Source: Sphaeroforma arctica JP610 | Taxonomy: Eukaryota; Opisthokonta; Ichthyosporea; Ichthyophonida | Reading direction: 5' to 3' | DNA: 21,108 nt | NCBI RefSeq assembly: GCF_001186125.1 | Contig: NW_014040054.1 | Span: forward strand, 20,999-42,106 | Shown: one piece after another, positions 9,701-20,834 of the stretch | Position numbering within the stretch: the first letter of the stretch is position 1 | Layout of the letters: each line of letters opens with the position of its first letter | Position numbers and translations under genes: made by a program | The notes under the pieces: model-generated | What the model saw: only the letters and a program-made list of their open reading frames with translations | Database searches by the model: none | What the model was told of the DNA's origin: nothing

Positions 9701-12637
9701 GATCAGCGCCATCATGGGACCCTGTGCGGGGGGTGCTGTGTATTCGCCCGCTATCACAGACTTCACGTTCATGGTCGAGAACACTTCGTATATGTTTGTC
9801 ACCGGCCCTGATGTGGTCAAGCAGGTGTGTGTGTGTCGTTTGCCTAAGAATGAGTTGCTAAAACAGGGTCAGAGATGTACAGTGTCAATATTAGTCTGTG
9901 CTCTGGGGGTGTTGTGTGCTTGTCTGCTAGACCAGGATTCTTCGTTTTGTGGTGAGGACTTTTCGTATGTGTCTGATATGGCCAAGTAGGTATGCATGAT
10001 TTGCATCAGATGGCAATAGTTGGATCTGTCTTCATACTTCTTAGTTCAATAATTGCAACCGTCAACACATATAGAACCCGTCTCTGGTGTATCTTCTTTG
10101 TGAAAGGGTGCTATTATATGTCCTGCGTTTTGGGTGTCTGTGGTGGTTCAAATAGGGTCCGAGTCATGCTCGCATTTATCGTCCAAAGGAAGTGTCTCCG
10201 GGACTGCTCTGTGGTTTGAGTTGTCTACATATCCCTCATGGTACTGGGCACATCAGTCCGGTCAGTCTGAATGCGGAAGATCACAAGCGCACCACCGGCC
10301 AAGCCTACCACTGACAGTATGGCTATTCGGGAATTCCTTGTGATCGAGAACTAACCAGCATTATTACCCGTCTCTCCGCAGGTTACCAACGAAGATATCA
10401 CACAACAGGAATTGGGAGGTGCCAAGGTGCACACGCGCAAGTCAGGAGTTGTGCACAACGCCTTCAGGAACGATATTGACGCGCTTCTAAAGGTAGGCAG
10501 GGCAGGCGTCGTTCGCGTTTACTCGCGTGTGTGTGCACTTTACCGTGCGGGTAGATGCTATTTGGATATCTGTACTGGAAAGATTACCTGGGAATAAGTT
10601 CTTTATTTAACAGCAAGAAGACTCATTCTACAACCAAACCGGCCCAGGATGTACGTTAGAGAATATAGTTAGTCACGATATCGCTGATGTATGGCGCTCA
10701 GATTGCTTTGTGACGAATCGACGTTATTGATGGGTTCCGACGTACGGCGGGTATGCTCAACTGTCACATGTGCAGTCTTGATTCAAAAAATGCATTCTGA
10801 TCTTTATCGGTTGGTTACTGTTTCTAGATTCGCGAAATGGTGAGCTACCTACCTCTAAGCAACAAGGACAAGGCTCCCGTCATGCGCACTGATGATAGCC
10901 CCAACAGAATGGTGCCTGCGTTGAAGACTATTGTACCACAGAACCCGCAGCTCGCTTACGATATGAAGTCTGTGGTTAAGAAGGTGTGTGCGTAAGCTGA
11001 TGCCATCTGATGAGCACGCCGGTCAGACCAAACACCTCCAGCCCTGATTTTACATCAATAACTCTGCAGTTAATTCGACTGCCCTGTATTCATGCAAACA
11101 AACTCGTTTTCACACTCACTCTCAGGTCATGGACGATGGTAAGTTCTTTGAGATCCAGGAAGACTTCGCAAAGAATATTGTGGTTGGTTTCTCCCGCTTG
11201 GAGGGTCGTACGGTTGGTGTGGTTGGTAACAACCCCGTATCCGCCTCTGGATGTTTGGACATTGATGCCAGTGTTAAGGGTAAGTTGCGTGCTTAAAGTC
11301 TTATCATACTACGATATAGTTTTGCATATGTATATCTATCTGCGCACTAGACCTTCCTGACTGTGTAAGCCTTCGTACATATATATATATATATCATATA
11401 GGCCATCTATATGCCATGCACATACCCTCCATAAACTCTTCTCCATTCGTCCCACACATATCAGCCGCCCGTTTCGTACGCTTCTGTGACTCGTTCAACA
11501 TCCCTTTGGTGACCTTTGTCGACGTGCCCGGCTTCTTGCCCGGTACAAAGCAAGAGTACGGTGGTATCATCCGTCATGGTGCCAAGCTGTTGTACGCATA
11601 CGCTGAAGCTACTGTCCCCAAGCTCACGGTCATCACGCGCAAGGCTTATGGAGGCGCTTACGATGTCATGAGGTATGTCTGTGTGTGGTTGGGTGTTTGT
11701 GTCTGGCTTACGTGAATGTTTTTGTTTTGTTGTATACAAAGTCGACGTCCGTATGGTCACTTTTCAGGCAATGTAGCGTTTTAGGGCTATATTGTCATAT
11801 CTATCGGATGGTGACGGTTAGTTCCAGTCTGTGTGTTTCTCGCATAGTTATGTGGCCGAGAGCGCAGCATCCTCTTTAACTTTGCCTTGTATTCAATACG
11901 TGTGACGAAAATACCAACTGCGTGTGGCCTCTTGTCTCACATTCTAAATCGAATTCAACTATAGCTCTAAGCACTTGCGTGGAGACATCAACTACGCTTG
12001 GCCCAATGCCGAGATTGCAGTCATGGGAGCTAAGGGAGCCGTGGCTATTGTCAACAGGTAGGTGTAGTAGAAGCAAATCTATGTTTTTTTGCACTGCATG
12101 TCATGTCAATTGACAGATGCTTCATCAGGGAATGGTCTGCACTGCACGATTACCGAGCTTGTTGTAAATACACGGAATGTGCATGTTGGGTCAGTGTGAA
12201 CAGTTTGTACATCCTCTATAAATCTGCCACCGTGCCAGAATGTGTATAAGATAAGCCGGTGTGTTGTGATTTTTTTGTGATACCTAGTTGGCTTTTGACA
12301 AATCCACCTCGTGTCTCCAATATTCTATCAAACTCCCCGTATGTGTTGTATGTTTCTCTCATACACTATGAATCTCTTTTGAATTAAGAGTTTTAGTTGT
12401 TTGCTATGGCTCATTGTCACCAATTTGTTGTCGACCAACAGAGGTGAGGATCTTGTGGAAGCACAGAAGCACTACGAGGCTAAATTCAGCAACCCGTTCA
12501 CGGCTGCGTCTAAGGGCTTCATCGATGATGTCATCGACCCTGCCACCACACGCATGCGCCTGTGTGCAGACTTAAATGTACTGGCCAATAAGAAGCAATC
12601 CAGCCCCTGGAAGAAGCACGGAAACATCCCACTCTAA
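6771..12637 (+). CDS. PCCB: Propionyl-CoA carboxylase beta subunit, mitochondrial (ten exons recognised, first exon not placed)
   Basis: The carboxyltransferase subunit moves CO2 from biotin on the alpha subunit to propionyl-CoA, giving methylmalonyl-CoA in the mitochondrial matrix (odd-chain fatty acid, Val, Ile, Met and Thr breakdown).
Exons: 6771-6944, 7657-7770, 8867-9032, 9595-9824, 10382-10492, 10828-10983, 11126-11279, 11465-11672, 11965-12057, 12442-12637. Every intron has GT-AG ends and phases agree (0,0,1,0,0,0,1,2,2).
The spliced frame gives about 532 residues (animal PCCB about 539) and is collinear with the family throughout: [95 protein letters not shown], and the C-terminus KKHGNIPL. 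The Gly-Gly motifs forming the two oxyanion holes of the crotonase-like fold are present.
The first recognised exon opens with an Arg/Ala/Ser-rich stretch typical of a mitochondrial presequence. It has no ATG and an in-frame stop lies at 6762, so a short upstream exon must supply the start; the acceptor could also be at 6765. The gene looks functional. Confidence 0.97.
7066..7089. repeat. Inverted repeat in PCCB intron (8-bp stem)
   Basis: CGGGTATT, 8 bases, then AATACCCG forms a perfect 8-bp stem. A second 8-bp hairpin, GCACACGC/GCGTGTGC, lies at 7461-7482 in the same intron. Both may be chance structures. Confidence 0.5.
7935..8510. repeat. Minisatellite, 40-bp unit, 14 full copies plus a partial one
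   Basis: The unit starts GTACATCAAAGTGTGGATGT and continues CTTACATCTGTACATGGGTA. Copies begin every 40 bases from 7935 to 8455, with a 16-base partial copy at 8495. Central copies are almost identical; the outer ones (for example 7975, 8015 and 8455) carry more changes, the usual pattern of a homogenised array. Each unit contains two short inverted repeats (GATGT/ACATC and TGTAC/GTACA), so either strand can form hairpins. The array lies wholly inside the PCCB intron 7771-8866. Confidence 0.97.
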
Positions 12638-12692
12638 ATAAAGAACTGCTCTAGAAAGTAAACGTCATGTATTCTGGACATCGGACAATAAA
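12637..12692 (+). terminator. PCCB polyadenylation signals
   Basis: AATAAA occurs at 12637-12642, overlapping the last base of the TAA stop codon, and again at 12687-12692. The first would give an almost absent 3' UTR, while the second would give about 60-80 bases, so the second is the more likely signal. Use of either is inference from the canonical hexamer. Confidence 0.6.
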
Positions 12693-12699
12693 ATTATAT

Positions 12700-14740
12700 A
12701 TGTGTAGAAATAGCCTCAAATACTCTAATCGCGGGTGTGGTCTTATGTTTTAACATTTGCATGCGCGTCAATAAATCTATATATTTTTATAATATCAATG
12801 GGTGGAAGTGAACCGCATCGCCAGAAATTACTAACGTGCAGAACAAAGTGAGTGTATTTTCGGATGTATGTAGTAGAAAGTACCAATAGGTGCACCCAAT
12901 TGTTGGATAGTCAATTCACTATTGGTAAACTTGGTTGTGTTTGTGATATTGTGCATGTCTGTCCGTGGCATTTGGCTGGCAGTGGTATAGATTTATTTCG
13001 TGCTTGAATGAATTGGCCGATATGTGGAACTAGACCCTCTCGGAGCAGATATACCGGATGTTTATCTTCAGGAAGCATCCCGTGAACTAATTATGTACTG
13101 CTTTCGACCCCCATCCTTCAAAGCCACCTTGAATTCTCTTGACGTGGACCAGAGATATTCTTCAGAACTATACGAATACGTTGTTATGAGTCATTTGCAG
13201 AAATCTGTGACGTGCCGTGGTGTCACTAAGAGTGTAACAACTATAAGTCGGTTTATCTGTAGAGACGAGACCGCGAATACTAAAAAATAAAGGGTTTTTC
13301 TATTGGCAAAGAGCGAGGCTTTAGCTCGTATTTCCCCTGTCCTAATTTAAACCCTTAAAACTTGAACCATTTCCAACAGGCCTATATATACATTCTTTAA
13401 CCTTCAAGCTGTTTGAAAAAATAGAAGCATTTCTAGAAGGAAAACAAAAACCGATAAATTTAGGGGGAAACCCCTTCATACTAATGTTCCTTCACCCGGT
13501 ATCAAGTTGATAGCGCATGCCATCTGGTAACGACGGGGAACTATAAATTGGTACGGTTGACGTACTACGTAGTACTTGTAGTAGATTTGAAGAACGTTTT
13601 TGAATACAATTGGAGCATGATGATGCCTACAAGTAGATAGTGAAAGTTAAAACTGTCGATCGCTTATATGCTGGAATGATAGACATACCTCAACCCGGGC
13701 TCTATTTTATTACACCCTAAAAGCATGCACAATAATATCAATATCACTTGGATTTAATATCGCACTTGTTATATCATGATAAGGCCTGTGGAACATATTT
13801 TATTTTGTGAAGTTTGCTTGTGTCGGGTTCACTTCAACACGATTTGCCAATAGAAAATTACTATATTTATAAGTGGTATGCACGTTCTTAATTTTGATAA
13901 ATTCAGTGCGAATTGTCAATAAATTTTGGTGTGCCGATGCGCATATTTATTTCACACTCATTAAAAAAACTTATAATCTATATTCGATTATATCTTTAAG
14001 TGTATTGACGGTTTTTGTACAAAGCCGCTGAATGCTGCCTGAGATCTGACAGAGTGAACTAGAATACTTTTCTTTACCGACAAAACATGTATTCCCTTTG
14101 TGGACCATAGCCGTAGAGTTTTACGCGGAGAACAACGCGTATGACGAATTCTATTGAGGTCACCAATTCGAAGCCGTTTATCCTGTGGCTCAAAATCAGG
14201 TATAGAACAAACTACAAGACTAACGATACATTCATATCTCTATTTGTTTGTATCTTAGAGAATAGTTAAGTTGGCTTTCAGATGACCATTAAATTACTTT
14301 ACACATCTATAAATATCTGGATTGATCTATTGGAAACTGTCAAATGATAGATTGTAAACTTTTAGCCCGTATGTGAAGTCAACGAACAATATGACATTAC
14401 TTTGGAGTAAAACTATCAATATGTGAAAATATTGACTTGTTGACAACTGTACATCATGCATTGACGGTACAACGAAAAAATTGTGCCTCAAGCCGCGTGT
14501 GAAACAACAGTTTATTATTTCTGCTGTGAACAAATTTGAGTTCGATACATAAAATGGGCCATATGAATTTAATATGGAAAGGTCAAAAAACGAATGTCCG
14601 AATTCTACAGCAGGAGCTCGATTTCAAGGCTATTTAGATTATATGTTGCGGCATGCAATTGTAATTCAATACTCGTGTGAAAACATATTTTTAATCTGGG
14701 AACAGTAAGAACCTCAATTTAGCATTATGAGAGCAATTGA
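12700..14740. other. AT-rich region without a recognised gene
   Basis: The only sizeable frame is 13024-13290 (plus, 88 codons). It has no ATG: it opens at a GTG, and no family is recognised (it contains EASRELIMYCFRPPSFKATL). It may be a decayed exon or chance. The rest is AT-rich with frequent stops on both strands. A perfect 14-base palindrome, GTACTACGTAGTAC, sits at 13562-13575. Confidence 0.5.
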
Positions 14741-14754
14741 CGGATGTGCAAAAA

Positions 14755-15205
14755 AAACCCCCCATTTCATGATCCTACACAACAACAGCCGAAGTACATC
14801 ATCAGACCCATTATCACCGGCAGTCAACTGTTGAGCCTTTTCCTTACGTTGATACTTTGGATTTTGACATGTACCAATTCTTTCTTAGTCGGGCCTCCAA
14901 CATCATCACTCTGTTTTTCTTTAGTATCAGACCCCCTATCAACGGCAGGCAACGCCAAAGCCTTCTTAGTATTGTCCGCGATTTTTCACTCCCTGTTGGC
15001 TAATTCTTATTACTCCTTATCCATGTGCCTTTTTTCATCCATCTTCTTCCTTTGGATGAGCTTCTCCTTCTCCTGTGACATCATCTCTCACTTTGAACTC
15101 TGATCCCCTCTTCCCTCCTCCAGCGGCTTTCTCGGCGACAGGCGTTTCCTCATGCTTATCCTCCACAATCTTATCCTCTAATGCTAATCTGTGCTCCTAT
15201 CTTCC
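14755..15205 (-). repeat. Purine/pyrimidine-skewed repetitive stretch, possible decayed Lys/Glu-rich coding sequence
   Basis: The plus strand is markedly rich in pyrimidines (many CTTCTCC and TTCTTCC runs). A segment of about 28 bases recurs 126 bases apart: ATCAGACCCATTATCACCGG near 14800 and ATCAGACCCCCTATCAACGG near 14926. On the minus strand an open frame of roughly 55 codons ending near 15040 is low in complexity and charged (EDKIVEDKHEETPVAEKAA). This suggests the remains of a repetitive Lys/Glu-rich protein, but simple sequence without coding history explains it nearly as well. No family is recognised. Confidence 0.4.
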
Positions 15206-15624
15206 TGTTACTGACTTCCATAATCTTCACCTATAGTTCGGCGTCAATCGGCAGCCTGAATATACGTATACATAGATTAAGGGGTTGAGTTATATATCTG
15301 TATGGAAAATTCGTATAAGTATAAGGTGGAATAAAGAACGGACGAGAAAAAGAACAGTTATGCTGCTTACTTGACTAGATATCATCCCTATTACGTTCTG
15401 TTGCGTTACACGGCACAACGAATATCATATACTCACCACCGGCATTTTGATATTCTATGTGGTTTGTGGTCAATGATCGCCGTTTCGTACTCGATGCTAT
15501 TAGAAGTCGACATATTGTAAACGAGTGGGAGCCCTAAATACATGTTTCTCAAGTAGACTCGGCTATTGTTATTGTGTTTGTGTAAATATAGGACCTCTTC
15601 ATCCTATGTAGACAATAATTTACC

Positions 15625-15653
15625 CAAATTGAAATAAATAATGTTATCTTTAT
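15625..15653 (+). repeat. Decayed internal copy of the TIR inner end
   Basis: TGAAATAAATAATGTTATCTTTAT (ending at 15653) matches the inner end of the left TIR (67-90) at 21 of 24 positions and has the same orientation. Weaker similarity continues past the edge towards the sequence found inside the right TIR (AACAGCTTGAGGCC against ACCGACTTAGCC). The AT richness lowers confidence. If real, a second element began here and ended at 21107. Confidence 0.45.
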
Positions 15654-15687
15654 CATAAGTTTTAACAGCTTGAGGCCATCGATAGTC

Positions 15688-15831
15688 ATGTCTGACAAGT
15701 TCACAGCAGCTCTTCAAATCGGAATCCAGACTAATATCAAAATGTTTGTCTACAACATGTACCAAGATGTATTTTCTAGACGCGGCAGCATTGATTTCGA
15801 TGAGATGATAGCAGATACAGACATATTTTGA
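15688..15831 (+). pseudogene. Short unrecognised ORF, probable mobile-element remnant
   Basis: A frame of about 47 codons begins at an ATG near 15688 (MSDKFTAALQIGIQTNIKMF) and contains an acidic DFDEMIAD segment. Composition and the clean start look like a real protein N-terminus, not noise. It starts some 35 bases after the TIR-like sequence, the position expected for an element's first gene. The family is not recognised, and it is followed by a retrotransposon fossil. Confidence 0.35.
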
Positions 15832-15849
15832 GACATTTTAAGCAAGAAT

Positions 15850-16140
15850 GCCCTACTTAAAGAGACTATAGCAGCTATCGGTACTGATACGACATAAGTC
15901 CTAGGCTACATGGCCTCTGAAAAAGGCGTGTCGGTTGACAATAAATGAACGGTACAAATAAATTATGGATTGGCCTGAATCAGTGGATACCTGCTATACA
16001 ATTACGACAACTCCTTGGTTTGTGGAATTGCGTTCGCAAATATATACCTTGCTACACTCGAGCTTCTGCACCGCTCTATACAGTCACTGGTAGTAAACGT
16101 GGATTTCACCAAACGACAAAAGCTGTCAAAATAGCGTGAA
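15850..16140 (+). mobile_element. Ty3/Gypsy-type reverse transcriptase fossil
   Basis: The stretch 15945-16139 reads LRQLLGLWNCVRKYIP followed by APLYTVTG. This is the hallmark end of Ty3/Gypsy reverse transcriptase entering the RNase H connection (family pattern LRxFLGLxNYYRKFIPxYxxxAxPLYxLT). A related motif, LGYMASEKGVSVD, lies just upstream at about 15900-15945, in the order the family uses. Only this short part is recognised; no LTRs, gag, protease or integrase are seen. It is an old fossil with at least two breaks, probably inserted into or next to other element debris. Confidence 0.7.
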
Positions 16141-18060
16141 CATCACAAAAGCGTACAGCAGTGAAATAACTCAAACTCAGCGTAGTAACTACAAAGTTAG
16201 GTTATCCAAATTGCTTTACCTACGCTCAACCATTTCGTTTAAAAGCGTATGCATGTCGAGTGAGTAGAGGATGCGTACATACACAATTGCAATCTCATAG
16301 CGATTCGCTTCGTGAACGTACCATATAGCAATAAGTTTATAGCCCATGAGATACCATTTGCAAATAAGTGAGAACGAAGCTCGTACTATTCTATGGACAT
16401 ATACTGAAGCTTGTATCATTTTATACAAGTACGCGAGTTCTATGGACAGATCACCATAGCAATAAACAGGTCAAAAATGGCAAATGAGAGACTACTACCA
16501 TGGTTACTAGATTTGAGAGACCACAGGAGTAGATGTATTTGTAAATACGTTAACAACTCACCAATTTTTTATGTATAGGTGAGTCAGCCCGAGAGCACGT
16601 AATAGAAATTTGAGAATTCTTCTCAGATTATACCATAGCCTCCTAATTGAACAGGAGGCTATGATTATACTTATTTTTATATTATTCCCTGGGAGTAACA
16701 GAGAAATGGATATACTTAGTTCTAGAAATACATCAGAGTACTAAAGTGTTCTGCATTAGGTTTCTCATATTGATCATATGAGTTTTTACTTTGGCCAACC
16801 CAAGTGGTTGAACACTAGTACAACACCATTAGTATATATCTGAGGGTGAGATCATGAATTAATTCATTCGAACGCACCATTCTTGAGATACATTTGCACT
16901 CTAACAGCTATCGTACAGCTAGGACGGTCAAACAAACTCACCCATTCACTGAGTTGCCTACAACTACAATACGTAGATTTTTCAATGCAGTTAAAAGACG
17001 GAATTCCAATCGAACAGGACTTCCTTAATTGTTTACAGGAGGAGTTCATGGGCCAGACCTCGAGCTATGCTTGAATAGTAGCTTGTTAACGTTTTTATCA
17101 CCTTGTGTACATGTCTTAAATTATCGTTGGTTAAATGTGAAGATTGATGTCGTTGATCACTATTCAGTTTATTGGACATTCAGTAACAGGCTACGGTATC
17201 GGTATGAAACAAAGACATATGTATATATTCTGAGCCGCTCTACACTACGGATCGGACGTGTCTATTCTTATTCTCGAAGATGTTCTAAATAGATACTCCA
17301 CCGAGCTAAACCACACGGCATAAGTACCTTAAAGGTATTAGTATCTTGCCCTTGTTTCCCATCCATGTCACCCAAATTATTTTGTACTTAAATATTTATT
17401 TCATTCAAGCATATTCTGTGAGTGTAGTTCGGGACATGGTATTTAGGTTAGAAGCAAATATAGCGTTGTTGACCTGAATTAAAGCCACTACTGTGTTGCA
17501 GAGATTTTAGTTGGACTAGCTTTATCATCAGCTAGGTTAACTAGTTGCATGAAGTATAAAATCCAATAAACTCGCTTACTGAAAACTGTATCCTAGACCC
17601 GCGAATACTTAACTGGCGACGTACCAATAAGCCTTATTGACTGTCATACTACCTGATATTGTTAACGACGTATTCTGATGGTTTAGCTCAAATCTTTTGT
17701 TTAAAATATTACCTTGTTATATTTAAATTGATGCAGTGTATCTGTGTTTGATTTCAGAGCTATAGTTTGATACCACCAGTACCTTTTAAAAATTCGGTGT
17801 CTCTCCGGATTTGTCTTTCTTCAATTTAAATTGTACCAGATATGTATATTGATGTTTAACCTCTATTGTAATCCGGACACCATCCGAATTATGAAATGAA
17901 ATGATTCTATTGGTTTAATTTTGGCTTTACAAATTTAAATCTGGCTTGAATCCATTGCTATTTATGTTTTGGATTTAGGGAGTTAAAAATTAGGAGAAAC
18001 ATGGGACCTTTGATCCATTTTCATGTTAGGTATTCTAGAACAATTTTGCAAAATGTGCCG
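16141..18060. other. AT-rich region without a recognised gene
   Basis: Open frames here are short and unlike any family I know; the longest are 16883-17074 and 17029-17292 on plus and 16216-16428 on minus. Some may be further decayed retrotransposon sequence downstream of the fossil at 15850-16140, but no diagnostic motif supports this. The stretch 17300-18060 is very AT-rich with stops in all frames. Confidence 0.5.
16634..16663. repeat. Perfect 11-bp hairpin
   Basis: CATAGCCTCCT, an 8-base loop, then AGGAGGCTATG form a perfect stem. The GC content of the stem stands out in AT-rich surroundings. It may be a tiny inverted-repeat element or chance. Confidence 0.7.
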
Positions 18061-18074
18061 ATCAGCCACGCGAG

Positions 18075-18350
18075 TTGAAGTCTGGTTTTAAGTTGTTACA
18101 CACGGGTTCTTCACGCATAATGCCTCATGCTAAACAGTGGCTACAATATGAACTATGGGGTCCCCATAATCTTGTAGCTCAATCGACCGACCATGTTACA
18201 GAAGCAATTCATGGATACAAGATTCTGACTGGAACTAGTGCAAAACTGCATGAGCATTGCCATGCGCATCTGGGTAACCAAGGCGTGAAGATTGAAGATC
18301 AAATGTGGCATACACATTGCCATGCGCATCGGGGTAGCGTCAAGATTTAG
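18075..18350 (+). other. Unrecognised 91-codon open frame with a short internal duplication
   Basis: This frame has no recognised family; its N-terminal part contains PHAKQWLQYELWGPHNL. Its end carries a duplication: CATTGCCATGCGCATCTGGG (about 18256) and CATTGCCATGCGCATCGGGG (about 18317), each followed by a GTCAAGATT-like or GTGAAGATT-like sequence. This gives a repeated HCHAH motif. It may be a fragment of a decayed element gene; there is no good start context. Confidence 0.3.
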
Positions 18351-18359
18351 GAACGTATT

Positions 18360-19040
18360 TTAAATAAGGATCGCAGAGATGATCCGATAAAGCTGTGTTC
18401 AATAATGATGCATCGCATGATGCAAACTGATGCAGCAGTTATCGGAGTTTTCTCTACCAGGAAACGTGAGAGCACCCTGTTAAATCATCATTCGTGAATC
18501 GAATATTAGAAGATAGAACACTGCTTTCAAATTAAGAAATGAGAAGAAAATAAATAGCTTTATTCTGTGCTCTTCATTCTGTGTTCGTGTTTCCTTGATC
18601 ATCAAATTGATCGATGTTTCCTTTGAAAGATGGTGTATGCAACAGCTGCTAGCCTCGAATGAGAGCTCTACATAGACGCATTTTGCACCGAACACATCTT
18701 TTCGTTAACTCCCGACTACATCCTACAACCGAACAAATTTAATAATCACTTCTCGGACGCTCACCAGTCTTAGGTGATCCTCAAACACTTTCATCAGATA
18801 ACCCCCAAATGTGCCAGCTGTGACCGCCGATATCAAAGCGGAGCCTATTCGGTTATTCCTTTTTAAGAAACCGAACTGCATTCAATCTTCCTAGAGCACT
18901 CACAAGCGCTTGCACTTGAACAAATGTTAAGGCAGAGAGCGGAGATGGTCTAATCATACTATTGAAGATTTAGTACCCTATCCATATGAGAAATCTGTAC
19001 TCTCATGAATGCTACTAGCACTGTTATTATGTGTTGTTTA
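18360..19040. other. No gene seen
   Basis: The stretch is AT-rich with frequent stops on both strands, no recognisable motif, and no repeat beyond short chance matches. Confidence 0.5.
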
Positions 19041-19990
19041 CAATTGTACAGCCACACCCATCAAACTTTTTACAACTTCAATAATGAATTCGTTGAAAGG
19101 TAGGTTTTTAGTACGGTACCTCTGAAATTTTTGTAGTGACCTGGAAGGTGTGTCCTTAAAATATCGTTGAATTCTGGTGGCCTGATATGAGTTCGTTAGT
19201 ATCTGATCAAATGATCTGGTCACTGGTTTTTGGGTAAAATGCCACCGCGCTGTGGCTGGTGCACATGTATTCAGTCATCTGCATTGCCATGTTCACATCA
19301 GACTTTAACTTACTATACAGTTTTGCGCAACCACTACCATAATACTACACGGTAGCAACGGTATATTTGTTTCAATATACTTGTTACCGATAGCTTTCCA
19401 CATTGGAATATGAGAGTCTACTGATCGCTTATCATATTCTAAGTAAGTTGCAGGGTATAACTCACCCCCGTATGCCCAAGATATATAGTGATTATAACGT
19501 CTATGTGCTCGGTAATACACAACACATCACGCACTGCCTAAGATACATTAACGAGAACCATGTATGTTATTTTGTTCGTTGTGCATACCACAAACAAAAG
19601 AGTAGTAGTGGTTCTTGTATAACTTGTCCTCGGTATTGTCGTCGAACCCCATCAACTTTGCAATTGAAATGTCGGCTCGCAGTAACTGTTTTGACTTCCA
19701 CTGTACATAAATTCTGAACCGTGCGCGTCCTTGGTGGATATACACGGGCGAAACCTTTTAAACAAATATGTAGTAAGAATATAGGTGTTAGTAAATATGA
19801 TACACGGATTGTACAATTGAGATTACAAACACATAATATAAATTTACCTGCTGACATAGCTATCGGCGGGCATTCTTTTACACTCAGCAATCCCACGTCA
19901 TACAATTCAATTACATATGCTTCATTCGAGAGAAGAGTCATCATAAAGGATTCATCACTTCCGATTTTTAGGGGTTCTTTAGGGTTTTGG
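19040..19990 (-). mobile_element. Minus-strand coding remnants of an old element, possibly virus-like (Polinton minor capsid resemblance, weak)
   Basis: Several minus-strand open stretches look protein-like: one around 19735-19550 containing LRADISIAKLMGFDDN, one around 19510-19305 containing YPATYLEYDKRSVDSHIPM, and one at 19223-19038. A beta-rich pattern with an LxGF motif, followed by a P-x-Y...VDSI-like segment, faintly recalls the minor capsid (penton) protein of Polintons. No polymerase, integrase, ATPase, protease or major capsid gene is recognised, so the family call is weak. If correct, this is a broken, old fossil with several breaks. Plus-strand frames of similar length overlap it, so even the strand is uncertain. 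Confidence 0.25.
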
Positions 19991-20141
19991 GTTTAGAGCT
20001 TCCGTTGACTAGTAGCGCGCAAATCACCCTTCTACAAGTTTGTTAGTAACCGCTTACAACTCGAGAGAAGTGTCAGGTTCCTGAATGGATAATAAAAGTC
20101 AAAGTTGCATTTGACTATCGTCGCTTGTACCAAGAATGTAA

Positions 20142-20529
20142 ATGTCAAGTGAGAGGAAAATCACAATTGGATTATCTCTGGATCAATATAAAATATATCC
20201 GGGACATATGCATCATGAATTTTCATTTTCACCTTTTGATTCATCGCGGTCATCTTCGTTAAGCGCTCCTTCGTTAGTCTCTTCGACTGTGCTCAAGTCT
20301 AATTCTACGTCTAGGTCTAAGTATAGGTTCATTTTGGTACTAGTATCAACATCTGGTTCGCAGTCAACGGTTCGATCGTTGCTGTTACCGTTCTTGGCGC
20401 ATTTAACAGTGGAAGAAATTGGATTGTAATTATGATTTGAGAAGATGAACTGGCAGCTTCACTCTCACCAGCAGCAGTCGATTTCAGAAGATACGGGCGG
20501 CATTGTGGTATGTCTCGTATTGTTACCAT
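20142..20529. other. Overlapping low-complexity open frames (Ser-rich plus, Asp/Glu-rich minus)
   Basis: On plus, 20142-20429 is open with an ATG and is rich in Ser (SSRSSSLSAPSLVSSTV). On minus, the same DNA gives an acidic frame from about 20430 to 20214 (DLDVELDLSTVEETNEGALN), and another minus frame lies at 20529-20329. Acidic low-complexity tails are common in element and host proteins, so minus may be the coding strand, in line with the remnants at 19.0-20.0 kb. No family is recognised. Confidence 0.3.
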
Positions 20530-20617
20530 ATGGTCGGCAGTGCAAGTGTTTTTGAAATACCTCCGTTTAAATCATTCGTTTGATCGTTGTATCCAGCCGG
20601 GCCTTCACATTAGACTC

Positions 20618-20735
20618 TATGTTATAAACGTACTCTTAAGCAGTACGTAAATTATAAACGTATTCTTAATAGTACGAGGAACTTAAGTTTCCTAAATGTA
20701 CTCTTAATAGCACGAGGAACTTAAGTTTCCTAATA
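20618..20735. repeat. Short tandem direct repeats near the right TIR
   Basis: TTATAAACGTACTCTTAAGC recurs about 32 bases later as TTATAAACGTATTCTTAATA. It is followed by two copies of a unit of about 39 bases containing CACGAGGAACTTAAGTTTCC (first copy with TACGAGG), near 20674 and 20713. Each of these contains a near-palindrome around CTTAAG. Repeated palindromic motifs just inside a TIR often serve as transposase-binding sites in DNA transposons; that role here is inference. Confidence 0.7.
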
Positions 20736-20834
20736 TGGTTTTTAATGGTTTTATTAATTAATACCTTTTCCATTTTACATATCAGATATTTGGACGAGGC
20801 CACTAAAAGGCTTCAGTAAAGTACCAAACATAAG

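Noticed and set aside
9411-9989. 192-codon open frame as a separate gene
   Set aside because: Its recognisable part is the PCCB exon 9595-9824; the flanks are intron sequence with splice sites at both borders.
19965-19995. TTTAGGG-like units as interstitial telomere repeats
   Set aside because: There are only two or three imperfect units; similar chance runs occur near 1038 and 13345.
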